39,717 nucleotides of DNA from Holtermannia corniformis (GCA_001599935.1 BCIJ01000013.1:1-39717); one strand, 5' to 3'; counted from the stretch's first letter, positions 30,546-39,717 are shown. Notes: a model not told the origin generated them from the letters alone. Translations and numbers: made by a program.

Positions 30546-32906
30546 CTAGTCGACGCGCTTTTCTCTGATTGCACCACCCGCCACGTCGACCGGCCGACTG
30601 TGCCTGCCATGCGTCGAGATGACGAGCCCCTCGTTGCCGGTGGTGCTCAGGCCGCCGAGGTATGGCGTGCCCGGAGCCGAGTTGGTTCCTCCTGCAGACA
30701 CACGAAGATCTGCCGCCGAGGGCCGACGGGAGGCAGCCGCCGAAGTTAGGCCGAGCAGAGAGATCATGCTTGACGTGCGCGATGGCCGTTGCGGTTCACC
30801 GAGGATTGGGGCCGACGAGTGGATCGGTGAGCCGGGTGGTACGGCGACGGCGGAGCGCGTGGTGGGAGCTGAAGCTGGCGGCGCGGGCGCGTTGTACAAG
30901 TACGTGGCGAGCAGAACGACCGAAGCGCCGAGCAGAAAGCCAAAGGTGATTGGGTAGTTAAACAGGATGACGGATGCGAGGAATGAAATGAGGATGCTGA
31001 GTGAGGTCGCGAACCCTTTCCTACGAGCATGTCAGTGCCATACGACGCTAGCAGGCAACGCACATGATGTTGTCGCTGTACCGAATGACAATGGCCGTAA
31101 CGAGCCCTCCAAGCGTCTGAGTCAGGACAGTTGCAAAAGCCCAACCGTTAAAGTTGCGAAACGGCGCCGTCACGGTCCCCCACAGTCCCACGCCTCCGTG
31201 CGAGCCAAACAGGATTGGGACGATAGCCGGGATCAAGCTGAAGATTGACAGTTGAGTGTTGCGGATCCAGAGGTCGGCTTGTGGCGGGGGTGGGGGCTGC
31301 GACGGGTTGGCGACTGGCGGAGGCGCTGCGCCTTTGAGGATGAGCTCAAAGTAGACGCCGGCGAGACCCGAGGTGATGCACGCGAGGCAGACGGCGAGGA
31401 AGCCGGTGAATGGGTGCATGAGGCGGGCGGGCTCGCTCGTGACCGGCAGCTACGAGTCGTCAGGCGACTCAAGAAAGCAGCGAGAACTCACCACCGCGTG
31501 CGTCTCCTCTTCCGTGCCAACCGACCGAAGCGAACTCTGATGCAGCTTCTCCCCCTGCGCATGCGCCGGCGCATGACTACCGCCCGTCGCGCTCTGCAGC
31601 TGCACGATGCCGACGCCGACTGCCAGCAGCAACAGCGCGAGCCACTTGCCCATGCTCAAGCGCTTCTTGAGCATCACGACTGAGAAGAAGGCCGTGGTGA
31701 GAATCTTCATCTGGTAAGTGACTTGGAACGTCGCCACGTCGAGGTTGGACGCGGCGACGTATTGCAAGTTGTTCTGGATCACGTAGAGAATCGCCGGGAT
31801 CCCGAGCTTCCAACAGTCGGGTGAGAAGAGCGAGGTTGAGAGTTGGCGCATGCGTGAAGGGTGCAGCATGCGCAGTAGCGGGTTCGAGGGCGTAGAGGTT
31901 GCGTGGGTCAGAGGACGATGCTGGGTCGAGGTCGCGAGGTCGTGGTCGATCCGACGGAGGGCAATGAAGCCCGAGATGGCGCCCTTGAGGAGTTCGTTGA
32001 GCAGTACGGCCGACGCGGCAGAGTACGTCTTGGACGGACTCGACTTGATGCGCGAGTAGTGCATGATGATGGTCAATGCGGCGTTTTGCAGCGCGAGCGT
32101 GAGCAAGCTAAGGGCGTCAGCACGCAGCATGGGGCGGGAAGTTGAAGTCTCTCAGCAGCCTCGTAGGCACGGCAGGGCGCGCAAGCTCACGCCTCGGCGG
32201 CGGTGAGCGGGTACGCGGTGATACACTCAGACGACGCGATCTTGGAATCCGAGGACGCGCTCGTCACAGGGTCGAGGATCGATGGTAGATGTAGGAAACC
32301 ATTACTCGTCTTAACAGTCGGACTGGTCGACGCTATGTTTCGCAGATTCCGACCTTGACGGTATTGAGCCAGTACGCGACAAAGGGTTGCGATGACTGTA
32401 CATTTTGAGAGCAGCCAGCATGTGATTGCCGCAGTCTCGCAGTAGCATCGAACGAGAGCGTCGTCGATCCAATCTAGGGCCGCGTGATCACAGACAGCAA
32501 AGCCCAATGGCTGTCTCGTCGACCCACCGTCGATTCCACCCCGCCATCACCAACCAAACCCAAACAGAGCCAACACTCACGAGATCCACTTCAACTCGAG
32601 GCCGAGCAACCTCGGGGCGTCGTCGTTGCGCGTCGCGCCCTCGTGCCTCGTCCTCTCCCATTCCTTTTCCCTCTCGCGCTCTTTGCTGCCTCCGACACCG
32701 GTTGGGGTGTAGACCTGTGGGTGGTTGAACGCGAGCGTCTTTTCGTCTAACTGGAGTTTCGGCGTGTGTCCACGATAGTAGTGGGTATGATTGATGGGAG
32801 AGGCGGGAGGTGACGCGGTGGATGACGGGTTGGTGGTGCTTGGGCTGCGGGAGCGGAGGGGGGACGGGGAGGGCGAAGGCGAAGGCGTCAGCGCTGATTT
32901 TGGCAT
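30546..32906 (-). CDS. Nucleotide-sugar transporter (SLC35A-type, UDP-galactose/UDP-GlcNAc)
   Basis: A Golgi antiporter that imports a nucleotide sugar for glycosylation. Four exons (32906-32581, 32107-31492, 31449-31064, 31020-30546) give 600 aa. The SLC35A core starts LELKWISLLTLALQNAALTI, continues with KTYSAASAVLLNELLKG, ILYVIQNNLQYVAASNLDVA and TFQVTYQMKILTTAFFSVVM, and ends with GGLVTAIVIRYSDNI and GFATSLSILISF. Those are the most conserved segments of the family. Long Pro/Ser-rich cytosolic tails at both ends (about 100 and 120 residues) make it larger than usual members. The first intron is 473 nt, while the other two are 42-43 nt. The join KWIS-LLTLAL across it is in phase and matches the family. 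Exact substrate not determinable. Confidence 0.9.
32108..32580 (-). other. Exceptionally long first intron of the nucleotide-sugar transporter
   Basis: 473 nt, with GTGAGT at the donor and GCTGACGCCCTTAG at the acceptor. It is about ten times the usual intron length in this window. It contains a same-strand open frame (about 106 codons) of unrecognised sequence and a second donor-like GCGTGAGC near 32191, so an alternative internal exon is possible. I found no convincing snoRNA boxes or tRNA. Confidence 0.6.
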
Positions 32907-34548
32907 GATTGGGGAGATGCAGACAGACAAGGTGGGAGAGGGTCAAGACCTCTTTTGGGCACCGGTTCGTGCAACAAACTTTAGCACGTCCATGTTGCTC
33001 AACGCCAACGCCAACGCTGTGAAACTCTGACACGAGCTGTAACGCAACCAAGCGAGCGCCCATACGAGCAGGCACAAGGACGCGCAGCACACGGGTCGGT
33101 GCAGATCGCCAGGGGATTGTCAAGAGCCCTGTGGGTCCACACGACTCGACCGATATGACAACTCTGGATAGTTTTACAGTCAGGACGTGAGGTTGCCTGC
33201 GGATCCGTCCAGACCGTCAACTTTTCGTCGTGACAGCGACGACAGCAGCAGCGTCCCAGTCGGACAGCAGGTAGAGTGGTACGGCTAGCTCTGCGTGATG
33301 CGTCACGACTCGTTCGTGCAAGATGAATTGATGCACATGCCAAAGTGACACGTACAGCCGTAGCAGCACCAGCACCGCCCCTATAGCAGGTAGCACCCAT
33401 AGCGAGCCTTTTCCATCAAGGCAGGACAGCGTTGTACATGGGTCCCTCGAGATGAGAACATGTACAGCCCAGGGCTAGCACTCGCAACCTACGTTGGGTG
33501 TGGAAAAGATGCACACGCTCATGGGAGGATTGTAGCATTCCACACGGCTCGAGACTGACAAACATGCTCGAGACTCGAGCCGCGGCGCTGGTGGTAGGCA
33601 GACCAGACCTCGCCAGTCCGAGGCTACGTCCCGCCTTGTCCCCACTCTACCATCGGTGTGGAATGATGCACCTTGCATAACAGACGGCGCACAGCTCGCA
33701 ACGGATCCCGCAGCCGACCCGTCCGACCGCACGCAGACTCACCGGCTCATCCTCCTCTTGGGCCTCGTCATCCCACTGGCTACGAGCCCGTTGACATGGC
33801 CGACGCTGTCTTTACGCTCCGGCAGGGCGGTCGGGACGGTGCTCGCGCCGGCTGGAGGCGGTGTGCTCGCCATGACGCGGTCGTGGGTGTGCTTGCTGGT
33901 GGGAGATGGTCCACTATGAGATGTTGTTGAGAGAGCTTATGGCCTGCAGACCATGCTGTCGAGTTGATGGTGCAAAACACGGTACGGTCGTCGTTGGCTG
34001 CTTGTCCACCAATCATACGCTCACGCCGTCGACGCTCGCTCGGTTGTCTGCAGCCTGCTCGGTGCTCGGAACGCTCTCAGCAGGCAGATGGGCAGTAGCA
34101 TGGTGTGCATCGGGGGCGAGCTCGCTACAGCTGGAGCAACGAGCAGAGCATGCTGCCGAGAAGGATGTCTACGCGGGTATGGTGGTGCAGAGCATGAGGA
34201 TGAGCACTCGGTCGCTGTCTGCAGCAGAGCCAGAGTGCTGCAGTGTGCTGTATGGACTGTATGCAACCTGCGAGATCACTCTGTTACATGCTACCATCAC
34301 CGTCGTCGCTACCACCGTCGACAGCACCGTGATCTCGGTGCGCACCACTTTGCACCACTCTCCGACTGTCACTCGGCACCACCCACTTGCCATCCAACCC
34401 TTCCTCACCCTCCCTCTCTCTCTCCCTGTTGTGTATCCCTTTCATAGTCTCCAAGTCGAGTCAAGCAAACTTTCCCCACCGACAGTCTTTTCACCCGCCA
34501 CCAGCCAACCGACCGATCGCACAAGACTCGGCGACGACGACGTTGACG
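32907..34548. other. Longest gene-poor interval of the window; MTHFR promoter at its end
   Basis: About 1.6 kb without a supported gene. Open frames on both strands (for example 33656-33919 and 33906-34586, plus strand) lack family motifs or splice logic. A 9-bp inverted repeat (CGGCTCGAG/CTCGAGCCG) lies at 33545-33553 and 33574-33582. A nearby GTGTGGAAT motif is at 33655-33663 with its complement near 33537. The last 150 nt before the MTHFR start are strongly pyrimidine-rich, with a CCTCCCTCTCTCTCTCCCTG tract near 34410-34430, a common feature of fungal core promoters. Confidence 0.4.
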
Positions 34549-37382
34549 ATGAAAGTGACGGAAAAGCTCGAGGCTGCAAAGCGTGAGGACAGAGTGTTCT
34601 GGTCGTTTGAATTCTTCCCTCCTCGGGTCAGTCGGTCTGCGCTCGCTCGCTCTCGTTCCGAGCTGACATGAATGTGGTAGACTGCACAGGTATGCGAGAC
34701 ATCTGCACATGCGATGGGTTGACACTCGACGCACACAGGGCTTACAGAACCTATATGATCGGATCGAGAGGATGCGAGCCCTCGGCCCCGAGTTTATCGA
34801 CATCACTTGGTCAGTCCTGCAGCCCATCGGACACTTTTTCGGGACCACCCCAACTCGACCCTCGCTGACGCACACTCAGGGGCGCAGGCGGCAAGAACGC
34901 AGACCTGACTTCATCCCTCGTTGAAGTGTGCCAGGCTTCAATCGGGATCGACACCGTCATGCACCTGTGCTGTACAGAGAGTGAGTCTTTCTCTTTGCTC
35001 TTCTAACTCTCGGCTCGGTCGATTGGTGTTGGACTGGGATGGGTAATGAGTGTGAGGCTGGCTCGGGGCGGTGGATTTAGTCTGCTCGTCCGTCTGGGTT
35101 GCTGGCCGCTTCTTGGATTCGGTACGACCGGCTCTTTGATCCAAATCGATAGCGTCCGTCTTGCCGCGCTGTTAGACACATGTTGGGTATCGATTACTCC
35201 AATCGTACGCTCGCAGCCGTCTCAGCGCCTCGGATCTTGATCACAGCTGGCATCGAGCTGCTCACATCCGACCCGCGTCCAAGGCGCTCGCAGGTCACTG
35301 CCATAGCTTGACATTGCCCTGGATGAATCGTGACATGACAGGGCGCTGTATCAGTTCATGCCGTGTAGCTTGCCAGGTGCACTGCTGATCGGACCCGACC
35401 CGAATTGGCTGGCTTGCTTGTGTACCTGGAATCGACATGACCGACAGCTGACAACCTGCAGTGCCGCAAGAAAAGGTCAAATGGGCTTTGGACGTGAGTC
35501 TCCCCTTGCCCCTTGCCACCCACTCACACCCCGCAGAAAGCCAAAGCGCACGGATGCCAAAACATCCTCGCCCTCCGAGGCGACCCCGTCGCCGGCTCGT
35601 CTAAATGGGAGCCCACTCCCGGCGGGTTCCACAACGCGATCGATCTCGTCAAATACATCCACGACAACTACCCTGGCGACTTTTGCGTCGCCGTCGCTGG
35701 CTTCCCTCAGGGTCACCCAGAGACGCCCGAGGGCGCCGACGCACGGCAGCAGGAGATGGCCTGGCTCAAGGCCAAGATCGATGCCGGTGCCGAGTTCATC
35801 TTTACGCAAATGTTCTACGACCCGGCAATCTTCCTTCAGTGGGTCCGCGACGTGCGCGCAGCGGGCATCACCGTCCCGATCCTGCCGGGGATCATGCCGA
35901 TCCAGAGCTGGCAAAAGTTCACCACCTGGGTCAAGCGCGAGAACATTGTCGTCCCGCCTCACTTTTACGACGCGTTGAACCCGGTTCAGGCCGATGACGA
36001 AAAGGTGCGCGAGGTCGGAACACGGCTCGTCGCCGACATGTGCCGGACTATCTTGGCCGACGACGAGGCCGGCATCAAGGGCTTGCATATCTACACGTTG
36101 AACTTGGAAAAGGGCGCGAGGATGCTGCTCGACGCGCTGGGGTGCGAGGGCAGGAGAGAGAGCGTCGCGCCTCTGCCATGGCGGCCGGTGAGTGTGATGG
36201 CGACTCATCCCATGCTGACAGCCTAGTCACTCACACCGCAACGTCGCGAAGAGACTGTCCGTCCCGTCTTTTGGGCCAATCGCGTCCAGTCGTACCTCTC
36301 GCGCAGTAAGTGACTTGCACCGTGTTATCCATGCTCACTTGCGCAGCTGCCGACTGGGATCAGTTCCCAAACGGACGCTGGGGCGACTCGCGCTCGCCTG
36401 CTTTCGGCGACCTCGACGGCTACCCCGTCACCATCAACATCTCCCCCGAGCACGCGCACGAGCTCTGGGGTCACCCCGACACGTTCCAAGACGTCGCCAA
36501 CCTGTTCGCTCGCTTCTGCCGCTCTGACCTGGCCCAACTCCCGTGGTCGTCGCAGCCGCCATCGAGTGAGACGAGCGTCATCACGGACCAATTGGCAAAG
36601 ATGAACGAGCTCGGGTTCTTGACCATCAACAGTCAGCCGGCCGTCGACGGCGCGCGGAGCGAGGACGAGGTGCATGGGTGGGGACCAAAGGGCGGCTATG
36701 TGTATCAAAAGGTGCGTGTCGAAACTCGGTGTGCATTTTGCCGCAGTGCATATTCAGACCGCTGCACGACCTGGTGTGCGGCACACCGTTCTCTGCTAGC
36801 TCCAAGTTGCCGGTGTTTCCGTCCATGTCACACCACCCTTTGGCCCGCTGACACTTTTAGGCGTACCTCGAGTTCTTCGTTGCTCCCAACCTCCTCGACG
36901 AGCTCGTCAAGCGCATCGAACGCGACCCGCGCATCACCTACTACGCGGTCAACAAGCAGGGCGACTTGCGCACCAACACGCACTCGGAGGGGCCAAACGC
37001 CGTTACCTGGGGTGTCTTCCCGGGCAAGGAGATTGTACAGCCGACCATTGTTGAGGCCGTGTCATTCATCGCGTGGAAGTGAGTGCATCGTACAACCGCA
37101 CCGTACACCGCTCACGCCCACAGGGACGAGGCATTCGAGCTCGGCGTGCAATGGGCCAACCTCTACCCTGCCGGCTCACGCTCGCGCGAGCTCATCACCG
37201 ACATTATGAACAAGTCGTACCTCGTCAACATTGTCGCCAACGACTTCAAAGACGGCTCGAGCATCTTTGAGCCGTTCCAGCTCGATCGCCGCGCAACGCT
37301 CGCCGGCAGCGTCCCGAACGGCGTCAAAAAGGTCGTCAACGCCGTCGCCGGCCTCGTCGTGTCCGAACCCGTGCTCGCTTGA
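34549..37382 (+). CDS. Methylenetetrahydrofolate reductase (MTHFR)
   Basis: A flavoenzyme that reduces 5,10-methylene-THF to 5-methyl-THF for methionine synthesis in the cytosol. Ten exons (34549-34626, 34681-34689, 34739-34809, 34880-34980, 35462-35493, 35537-36187, 36227-36305, 36347-36711, 36861-37078, 37124-37382) give 620 aa, the normal size for eukaryotic enzymes. The catalytic TIM barrel holds WSFEFFPPRTAQGLQNLYDR, DITWGAGGKNADLTSSL, LALRGDP, FCVAVAGFPQGHPE and FIFTQMFYDP. The C-terminal regulatory domain holds WDQFPNGRWGDSRSPAFGD, ELWGHP and GWGPKGGYVYQKAYLEFF. Exon 2 is only 9 nt (TAQ). One intron is 481 nt. Fungi usually have two MTHFR genes; which one this is cannot be told. Confidence 0.97.
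34981..35461 (+). other. Exceptionally long intron 4 of the MTHFR gene
   Basis: 481 nt, from GTGAGTCTTT to GCTGACAACCTGCAG. The flanking exons join in phase as HLCCTE-MPQEKVKWALD, as expected for MTHFR. It resembles the 473-nt intron of the neighbouring transporter in size, but I see no clear sequence similarity. No tRNA box B, no clear snoRNA boxes and no protein motif were found. Confidence 0.65.
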
Positions 37383-37903
37383 TCGCCCTCTACGCTCCTC
37401 ACTGCCCGGACACTTGTATCGCATGGTCTTCAACGGACCGCTCGTTGCCGGTGGTCAACCCACCGCGCGGCATCAACATCACATCAACCCCGTCTCAACA
37501 CTGCATCGTACCCGCTCGAAAATGATTGTAAGGCTCCTCCCTTACGCCCCTGTTGTGCATAGATGGCATCGATGCATGACTGCGTCGCACCGGTGGGTTG
37601 GCCGAATCATGGCGTTGATGGCAAGTATTGGCGACATCACGAGACGTTTGCGCGAGGGAAGCGCCCACTGACTGCCAAATCCAGCCGCCAAGGTGACTGC
37701 GAAGCAGGACACTCGGAGGGTTTTGGTGCAGGAAGCGGCGCTGTCCCACCATGCAGCAACGCATACTATCCGTTGTGCTCGACATGACGCATAGCCGTCC
37801 TGGCGCACAGCATGCGGAGCAAGAAGCAATGGATGCGATCCAGCAGATCATCGTGGTGTGACAAACAGCGGGCAGCTCGGCTACGTCGCTTGCTCCAGAC
37901 GAC
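37383..37903. other. Intergenic region before the LURP-one-like pair
   Basis: 521 nt between the MTHFR stop and the first LURP-one-like ATG. It contains no recognisable gene, repeat or RNA. The proximal promoter of the next gene must lie here, but no TATA box is in a typical position. Confidence 0.35.
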
Positions 37904-38677
37904 ATGAGTCAAGCTCTGACAGGCAACGAACCAGTCTTGACCCTCGACACTTACTCGAGAGAGGGCGTGCTCAGGGTCCGCGATTGGTCCGGCGCCGACG
38001 TCTTCCAATGCGAGAACAAGCGGGATGGGTACAGAAAAGGGTACAGCTCTGTCAAGCGTAAGTGGGTTGAACTCGGTACTGTGCTGACTATGCTGCAGAG
38101 CTCTCGGATGCAGCAGGGAATGGGATCTTCCTGATCTCACGCAGGCAACACTTTGTCCGAAGAGCAGGATACCACGTCAGTGACATGATCTGTCTGCCAG
38201 TGTTCAAGTTCAAGCCTGAGCTGCAACGTATGTCATGGCTCTCTGGTGCCGGTTCGCGCTGATAGCCTGTAGCCTTTGGTCAGATCAAGTACAGCATCAA
38301 GTTTCCTGACACTGCGACCGGCGGTTCCGTGTGGACGCTCAGCAAGAAGCGATGGCACCACGAGTACACGCTGAACGATGAAGAGGGTCGGGTTATTGCG
38401 CACTGGTTGAAAACGATGACTTTCAAGCAATGGTTCGCGGGCAGGTCGACGGTCAGTCGTCTCGTCACTTGGCAGAGGCTCATAGCGGCAGATGACTCTT
38501 GTAGCTGGTCCCAATGCCGACTTGGTGCTCGTAGCGGCCGTGTGCGTCTGTTGGGCGGAAACACAGAGGAAGCGGGGTAGTGATCGCCGTGACCGTCGTG
38601 ACAACGGCTTCCAAGCAGAGTTCAGTGCGCACTTCAGCGGCGATGGCGGAGGCGGAGGTGGGGTGGTGGGCTCATGA
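37904..38677 (+). CDS. LURP-one-related / tubby-C-like domain protein, copy 1
   Basis: Four exons (37904-38057, 38099-38227, 38273-38451, 38492-38677) join in phase to 215 aa, the size of a single tubby-C-like barrel. The sequence has the expected series of beta strands: VLRVRDWSGADVFQCENK, IFLISRRQHF, IKYSIKFPD and SVWTLSKKRWHHEY. A hydrophobic terminal helix (ADLVLVAAVCVCWAE) follows, as in LURP-one and scramblase folds, where that helix fills the barrel. A basic and Gly-rich tail ends the protein. Biochemical function of fungal members is unknown. The last intron acceptor (CGGCAG at 38486-38491) was chosen because it alone keeps the frame. A paralogue follows in tandem. Confidence 0.7.
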
Positions 38678-38907
38678 GCGGTGGAGGTGATTGCGGCGGA
38701 GTCTCATGAAGCATCGGAGACGACGAGTGTTTGTACGGTGCAGGAGCTCGAGTTGACTATGCGTACAGCCAGCAGCGGCCGACCGAGCTCCATTGGCGCA
38801 CAGCCTCCGGAAAGCAGACTCTAGCTGTGCACCGTCGATCCAGGATCGTCGTCTCGCGGCAGCTAGCAGGCAACTCATCTGTGGACGAGCAGACTAACCC
38901 AACCTAC

Positions 38908-39162
38908 ATGACCAAGCCTCTGACAGGCAGCGAGCAAGTGCTGAGCTTGGACGCCGATGTGCGCGGTCTCAGGATCCGCGACTGGGCCGGCGCCGACGTC
39001 TTCATCTGCGCGAATAAACCGGATGGCTTTAGACGAGGCTACAAATCTGTCCGACGTACAGGTCGTTGGCTGTTCCGGGAGAGAGCTGACTAGACTGCGG
39101 TAGAGCTATCCGACGTAGAAGAGAATCCCCTGCTTCTCATCTCGCGCAAGAAGCGGTGGTTT
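38908..39162 (+). pseudogene. LURP-one-related copy 2, truncated by an LTR retrotransposon
   Basis: Exon 1 (38908-39055) reads MTKPLTGSEQVLSLDADVRG and LRIRDWAGADVFICANKPDG. It is clearly homologous to copy 1 (MSQALTGNEPVLTLD; RVRDWSGADVFQCENKRDG). The first intron is at the same position and phase (39056-39103, 48 nt). Exon 2 reads QLSDVEENPLLLISRKKRW and then runs into a TGTTGGA that begins a copia LTR at 39163. The remaining two thirds of the domain are missing from this window and presumably lie beyond the element. The gene was therefore interrupted by insertion; no other lesion is visible upstream. Confidence 0.75.
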
Positions 39163-39427
39163 TGTTGGATTACGCCACCACGCAGCCAGCCATCCCGGCG
39201 GAGGACGCCGCATCTGGCAAAGACTACATCCGGCGCGGATGTAGCCAAGACAAGTCTGGCGCGCAGAGGATGTAGTCAAGGCGCCGAGGATGCGACGCAT
39301 CCGGCGAGGGTACTGCATCCGGCGAGACAGTCAGGATGGCGTGCTAGACATCAGAGCCGTAGGCGAAGCCTACAAAGTAGAGCCGTAGCGAGCGAGATGC
39401 ATCACGGTTCTTCCCCATCATCTAACA
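39163..39427 (+). repeat. 5' long terminal repeat of a Ty1/copia element (about 265 bp)
   Basis: The LTR begins TGTTGGA and ends TCTAACA, a near-perfect terminal inverted repeat with the canonical TG...CA ends. The priming site follows immediately. Inside are a perfect 9-bp hairpin (CTACATCCG-GCG-CGGATGTAG, 39224-39244) and three copies of CATCCGGCG at 39227, 39298 and 39316. The 5 nt in front, GGTTT (39158-39162), are the predicted target-site duplication. The matching 3' LTR is outside the window, so the boundaries are inferred from the ends and the priming site. Confidence 0.75.
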
Positions 39428-39455
39428 GATTAAGAGTCTGTCTTACCGAGCTAGC
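39428..39455 (+). promoter_or_regulatory. Putative primer-binding site antisense to the 5' half of tRNA-Lys(CUU)
   Basis: Directly after the LTR, GATTAAGAGTCTG is complementary to CAGACTCTTAATC, the anticodon stem-loop of eukaryotic tRNA-Lys(CUU). It continues with TTACCGAGCTAGC, complementary to GCTAGCTCGGTAA, which matches the D-arm of the same tRNA apart from a gap of about 4 nt. Priming by an internally cleaved tRNA half is known for Drosophila copia and yeast Ty5, which use initiator Met tRNA. The tRNA identity is from memory of conserved tRNA-Lys sequences, not from this genome. Confidence 0.65.
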
Positions 39456-39478
39456 AAGCACCAGAGTCATCGTCAATC

Positions 39479-39717
39479 ATGTCCGACAACACGGGCACAG
39501 CCAAGGGCGTGGGGAGTACCTTTATCTCAAAGATACCCGTCCTCACCGGCATTGACAATTACTCTTCATGGCGCAGCGCCGTACTTGCGTACTTGCGCTC
39601 AGAGCAAGCCGACGCGGTCGTACTTGGACTTGTGCAAAGGCCAGGCATCCCGCCAAGGCTATTCGGGATCGAGCCAGAAGACGCGGCGGCGAATGAGAGC
39701 CTCAGGATGGCCTTCGC
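39479..39717 (+). CDS. Copia-type Gag polyprotein, N-terminal part
   Basis: The frame opens at the first ATG after the leader (MSDNTGTAKGVGSTFISK) and stays open to the window end. IPVLTGIDNYSSWRSAVLAY fits the N-terminal copia gag pattern (I-P-x-L-x-G-x-x-N-Y-x-x-W). In this class it precedes the capsid domain and a CCHC zinc knuckle, both outside the window. Gag forms the virus-like particle in which reverse transcription of the element's RNA occurs in the cytoplasm. No stop or frameshift is visible in the 79 codons seen. Confidence 0.8.
   Translation, partial: MSDNTGTAKGVGSTFISKIPVLTGIDNYSSWRSAVLAYLRSEQADAVVLGLVQRPGIPPRLFGIEPEDAAANESLRMAF

Larger units (their letters stand above)
39163..39717 (+). 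mobile_element. Ty1/copia LTR retrotransposon, 5' end only
   Basis: This element consists of an LTR, a tRNA-derived priming site, a short leader and the start of gag, and is cut by the window edge. Class is set by the gag N-terminus (IPVLTGIDNYSSWRSAVLAYL), typical of copia-type gag proteins in fungi and plants. The visible gag is intact, so the element may be young. It is inserted in the second LURP-one-like gene in the same orientation. No pol sequence is visible, so activity cannot be judged. Confidence 0.8.

Noticed and set aside
31881..31895. GGGTTCGAGG resembling a tRNA B box
   Set aside because: It lies within a conserved transporter exon, and no A box or cloverleaf is formed nearby. 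No tRNA gene was found in the window.
32187..32507. Minus-strand open frame inside the long transporter intron as a separate gene
   Set aside because: No recognisable motif and no independent splice or start context. It is kept only as a note on the intron.
33906..34586. Plus-strand open frame of 226 codons upstream of MTHFR
   Set aside because: It overlaps the MTHFR start in another frame and has low-complexity Thr/Ser/Val content and no family motif. It probably lies in the promoter and 5' UTR.
35477..36208. Minus-strand open frame of 243 codons
   Set aside because: Antisense to the conserved catalytic exon of MTHFR and explained by its codon bias.

Overview
The window is eukaryotic nuclear DNA, almost certainly fungal and probably from a basidiomycete with a compact genome. 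It opens with C-rich telomere repeats (TAACCCCC units, i.e. TTAGGGGG), so position 1 is at or next to a chromosome end. Genes are spaced by roughly 40 to 400 nt and are broken by very short GT-AG introns, many of 33-45 nt. Most of these introns end in a GCTGA(C/T) branch-like motif only a few nucleotides before the acceptor AG. Coding DNA is GC-rich. I cannot fix the species from sequence alone.

Layout. 1-1.5 kb: telomere, a subtelomeric stretch with a recurring GACGSCG motif, and a doubtful gene remnant. 1.5-8.6 kb: MAPEG membrane protein, an FBXO9-type F-box protein, Mediator subunit MED10, small unknown ORFs, a 1-Cys peroxiredoxin and splicing factor SF3B4. 8.6-18.1 kb: a DHA1 MFS transporter, a secreted dipeptidyl peptidase of the S9/DPP5 type, a GH15 glucoamylase/trehalase-like enzyme and an unknown tail-anchored coiled-coil protein. 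18.2-28.0 kb: a PPR-like mitochondrial protein, an F-box-like protein, the RNase P/MRP subunit POP1 and a membrane-anchored GH92 alpha-mannosidase. 28.1-30.2 kb: four tandem genes for small proteins (84-97 aa) that look like strongly diverged paralogues. 30.5-37.4 kb: a nucleotide-sugar transporter and methylenetetrahydrofolate reductase (MTHFR), each with one exceptionally long intron (about 475 nt). 37.9-39.7 kb: two tandem LURP-one/tubby-C-like genes, the second cut by the 5' LTR of a Ty1/copia retrotransposon whose gag runs off the window.

Most genes are housekeeping or secretory and do not form a pathway. Adjacent themes are glycan handling (GH15, GH92, nucleotide-sugar transporter) and RNA processing (SF3B4, POP1). 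The most unusual items are the small-paralogue array, the copia leader that is antisense to the 5' half of tRNA-Lys(CUU), micro-exons of 9-17 nt, and a branch-point/acceptor arrangement that is nearly fused. Gene models were assembled by hand from splice motifs and conserved protein joins. Where exon boundaries are given they were checked for reading phase.
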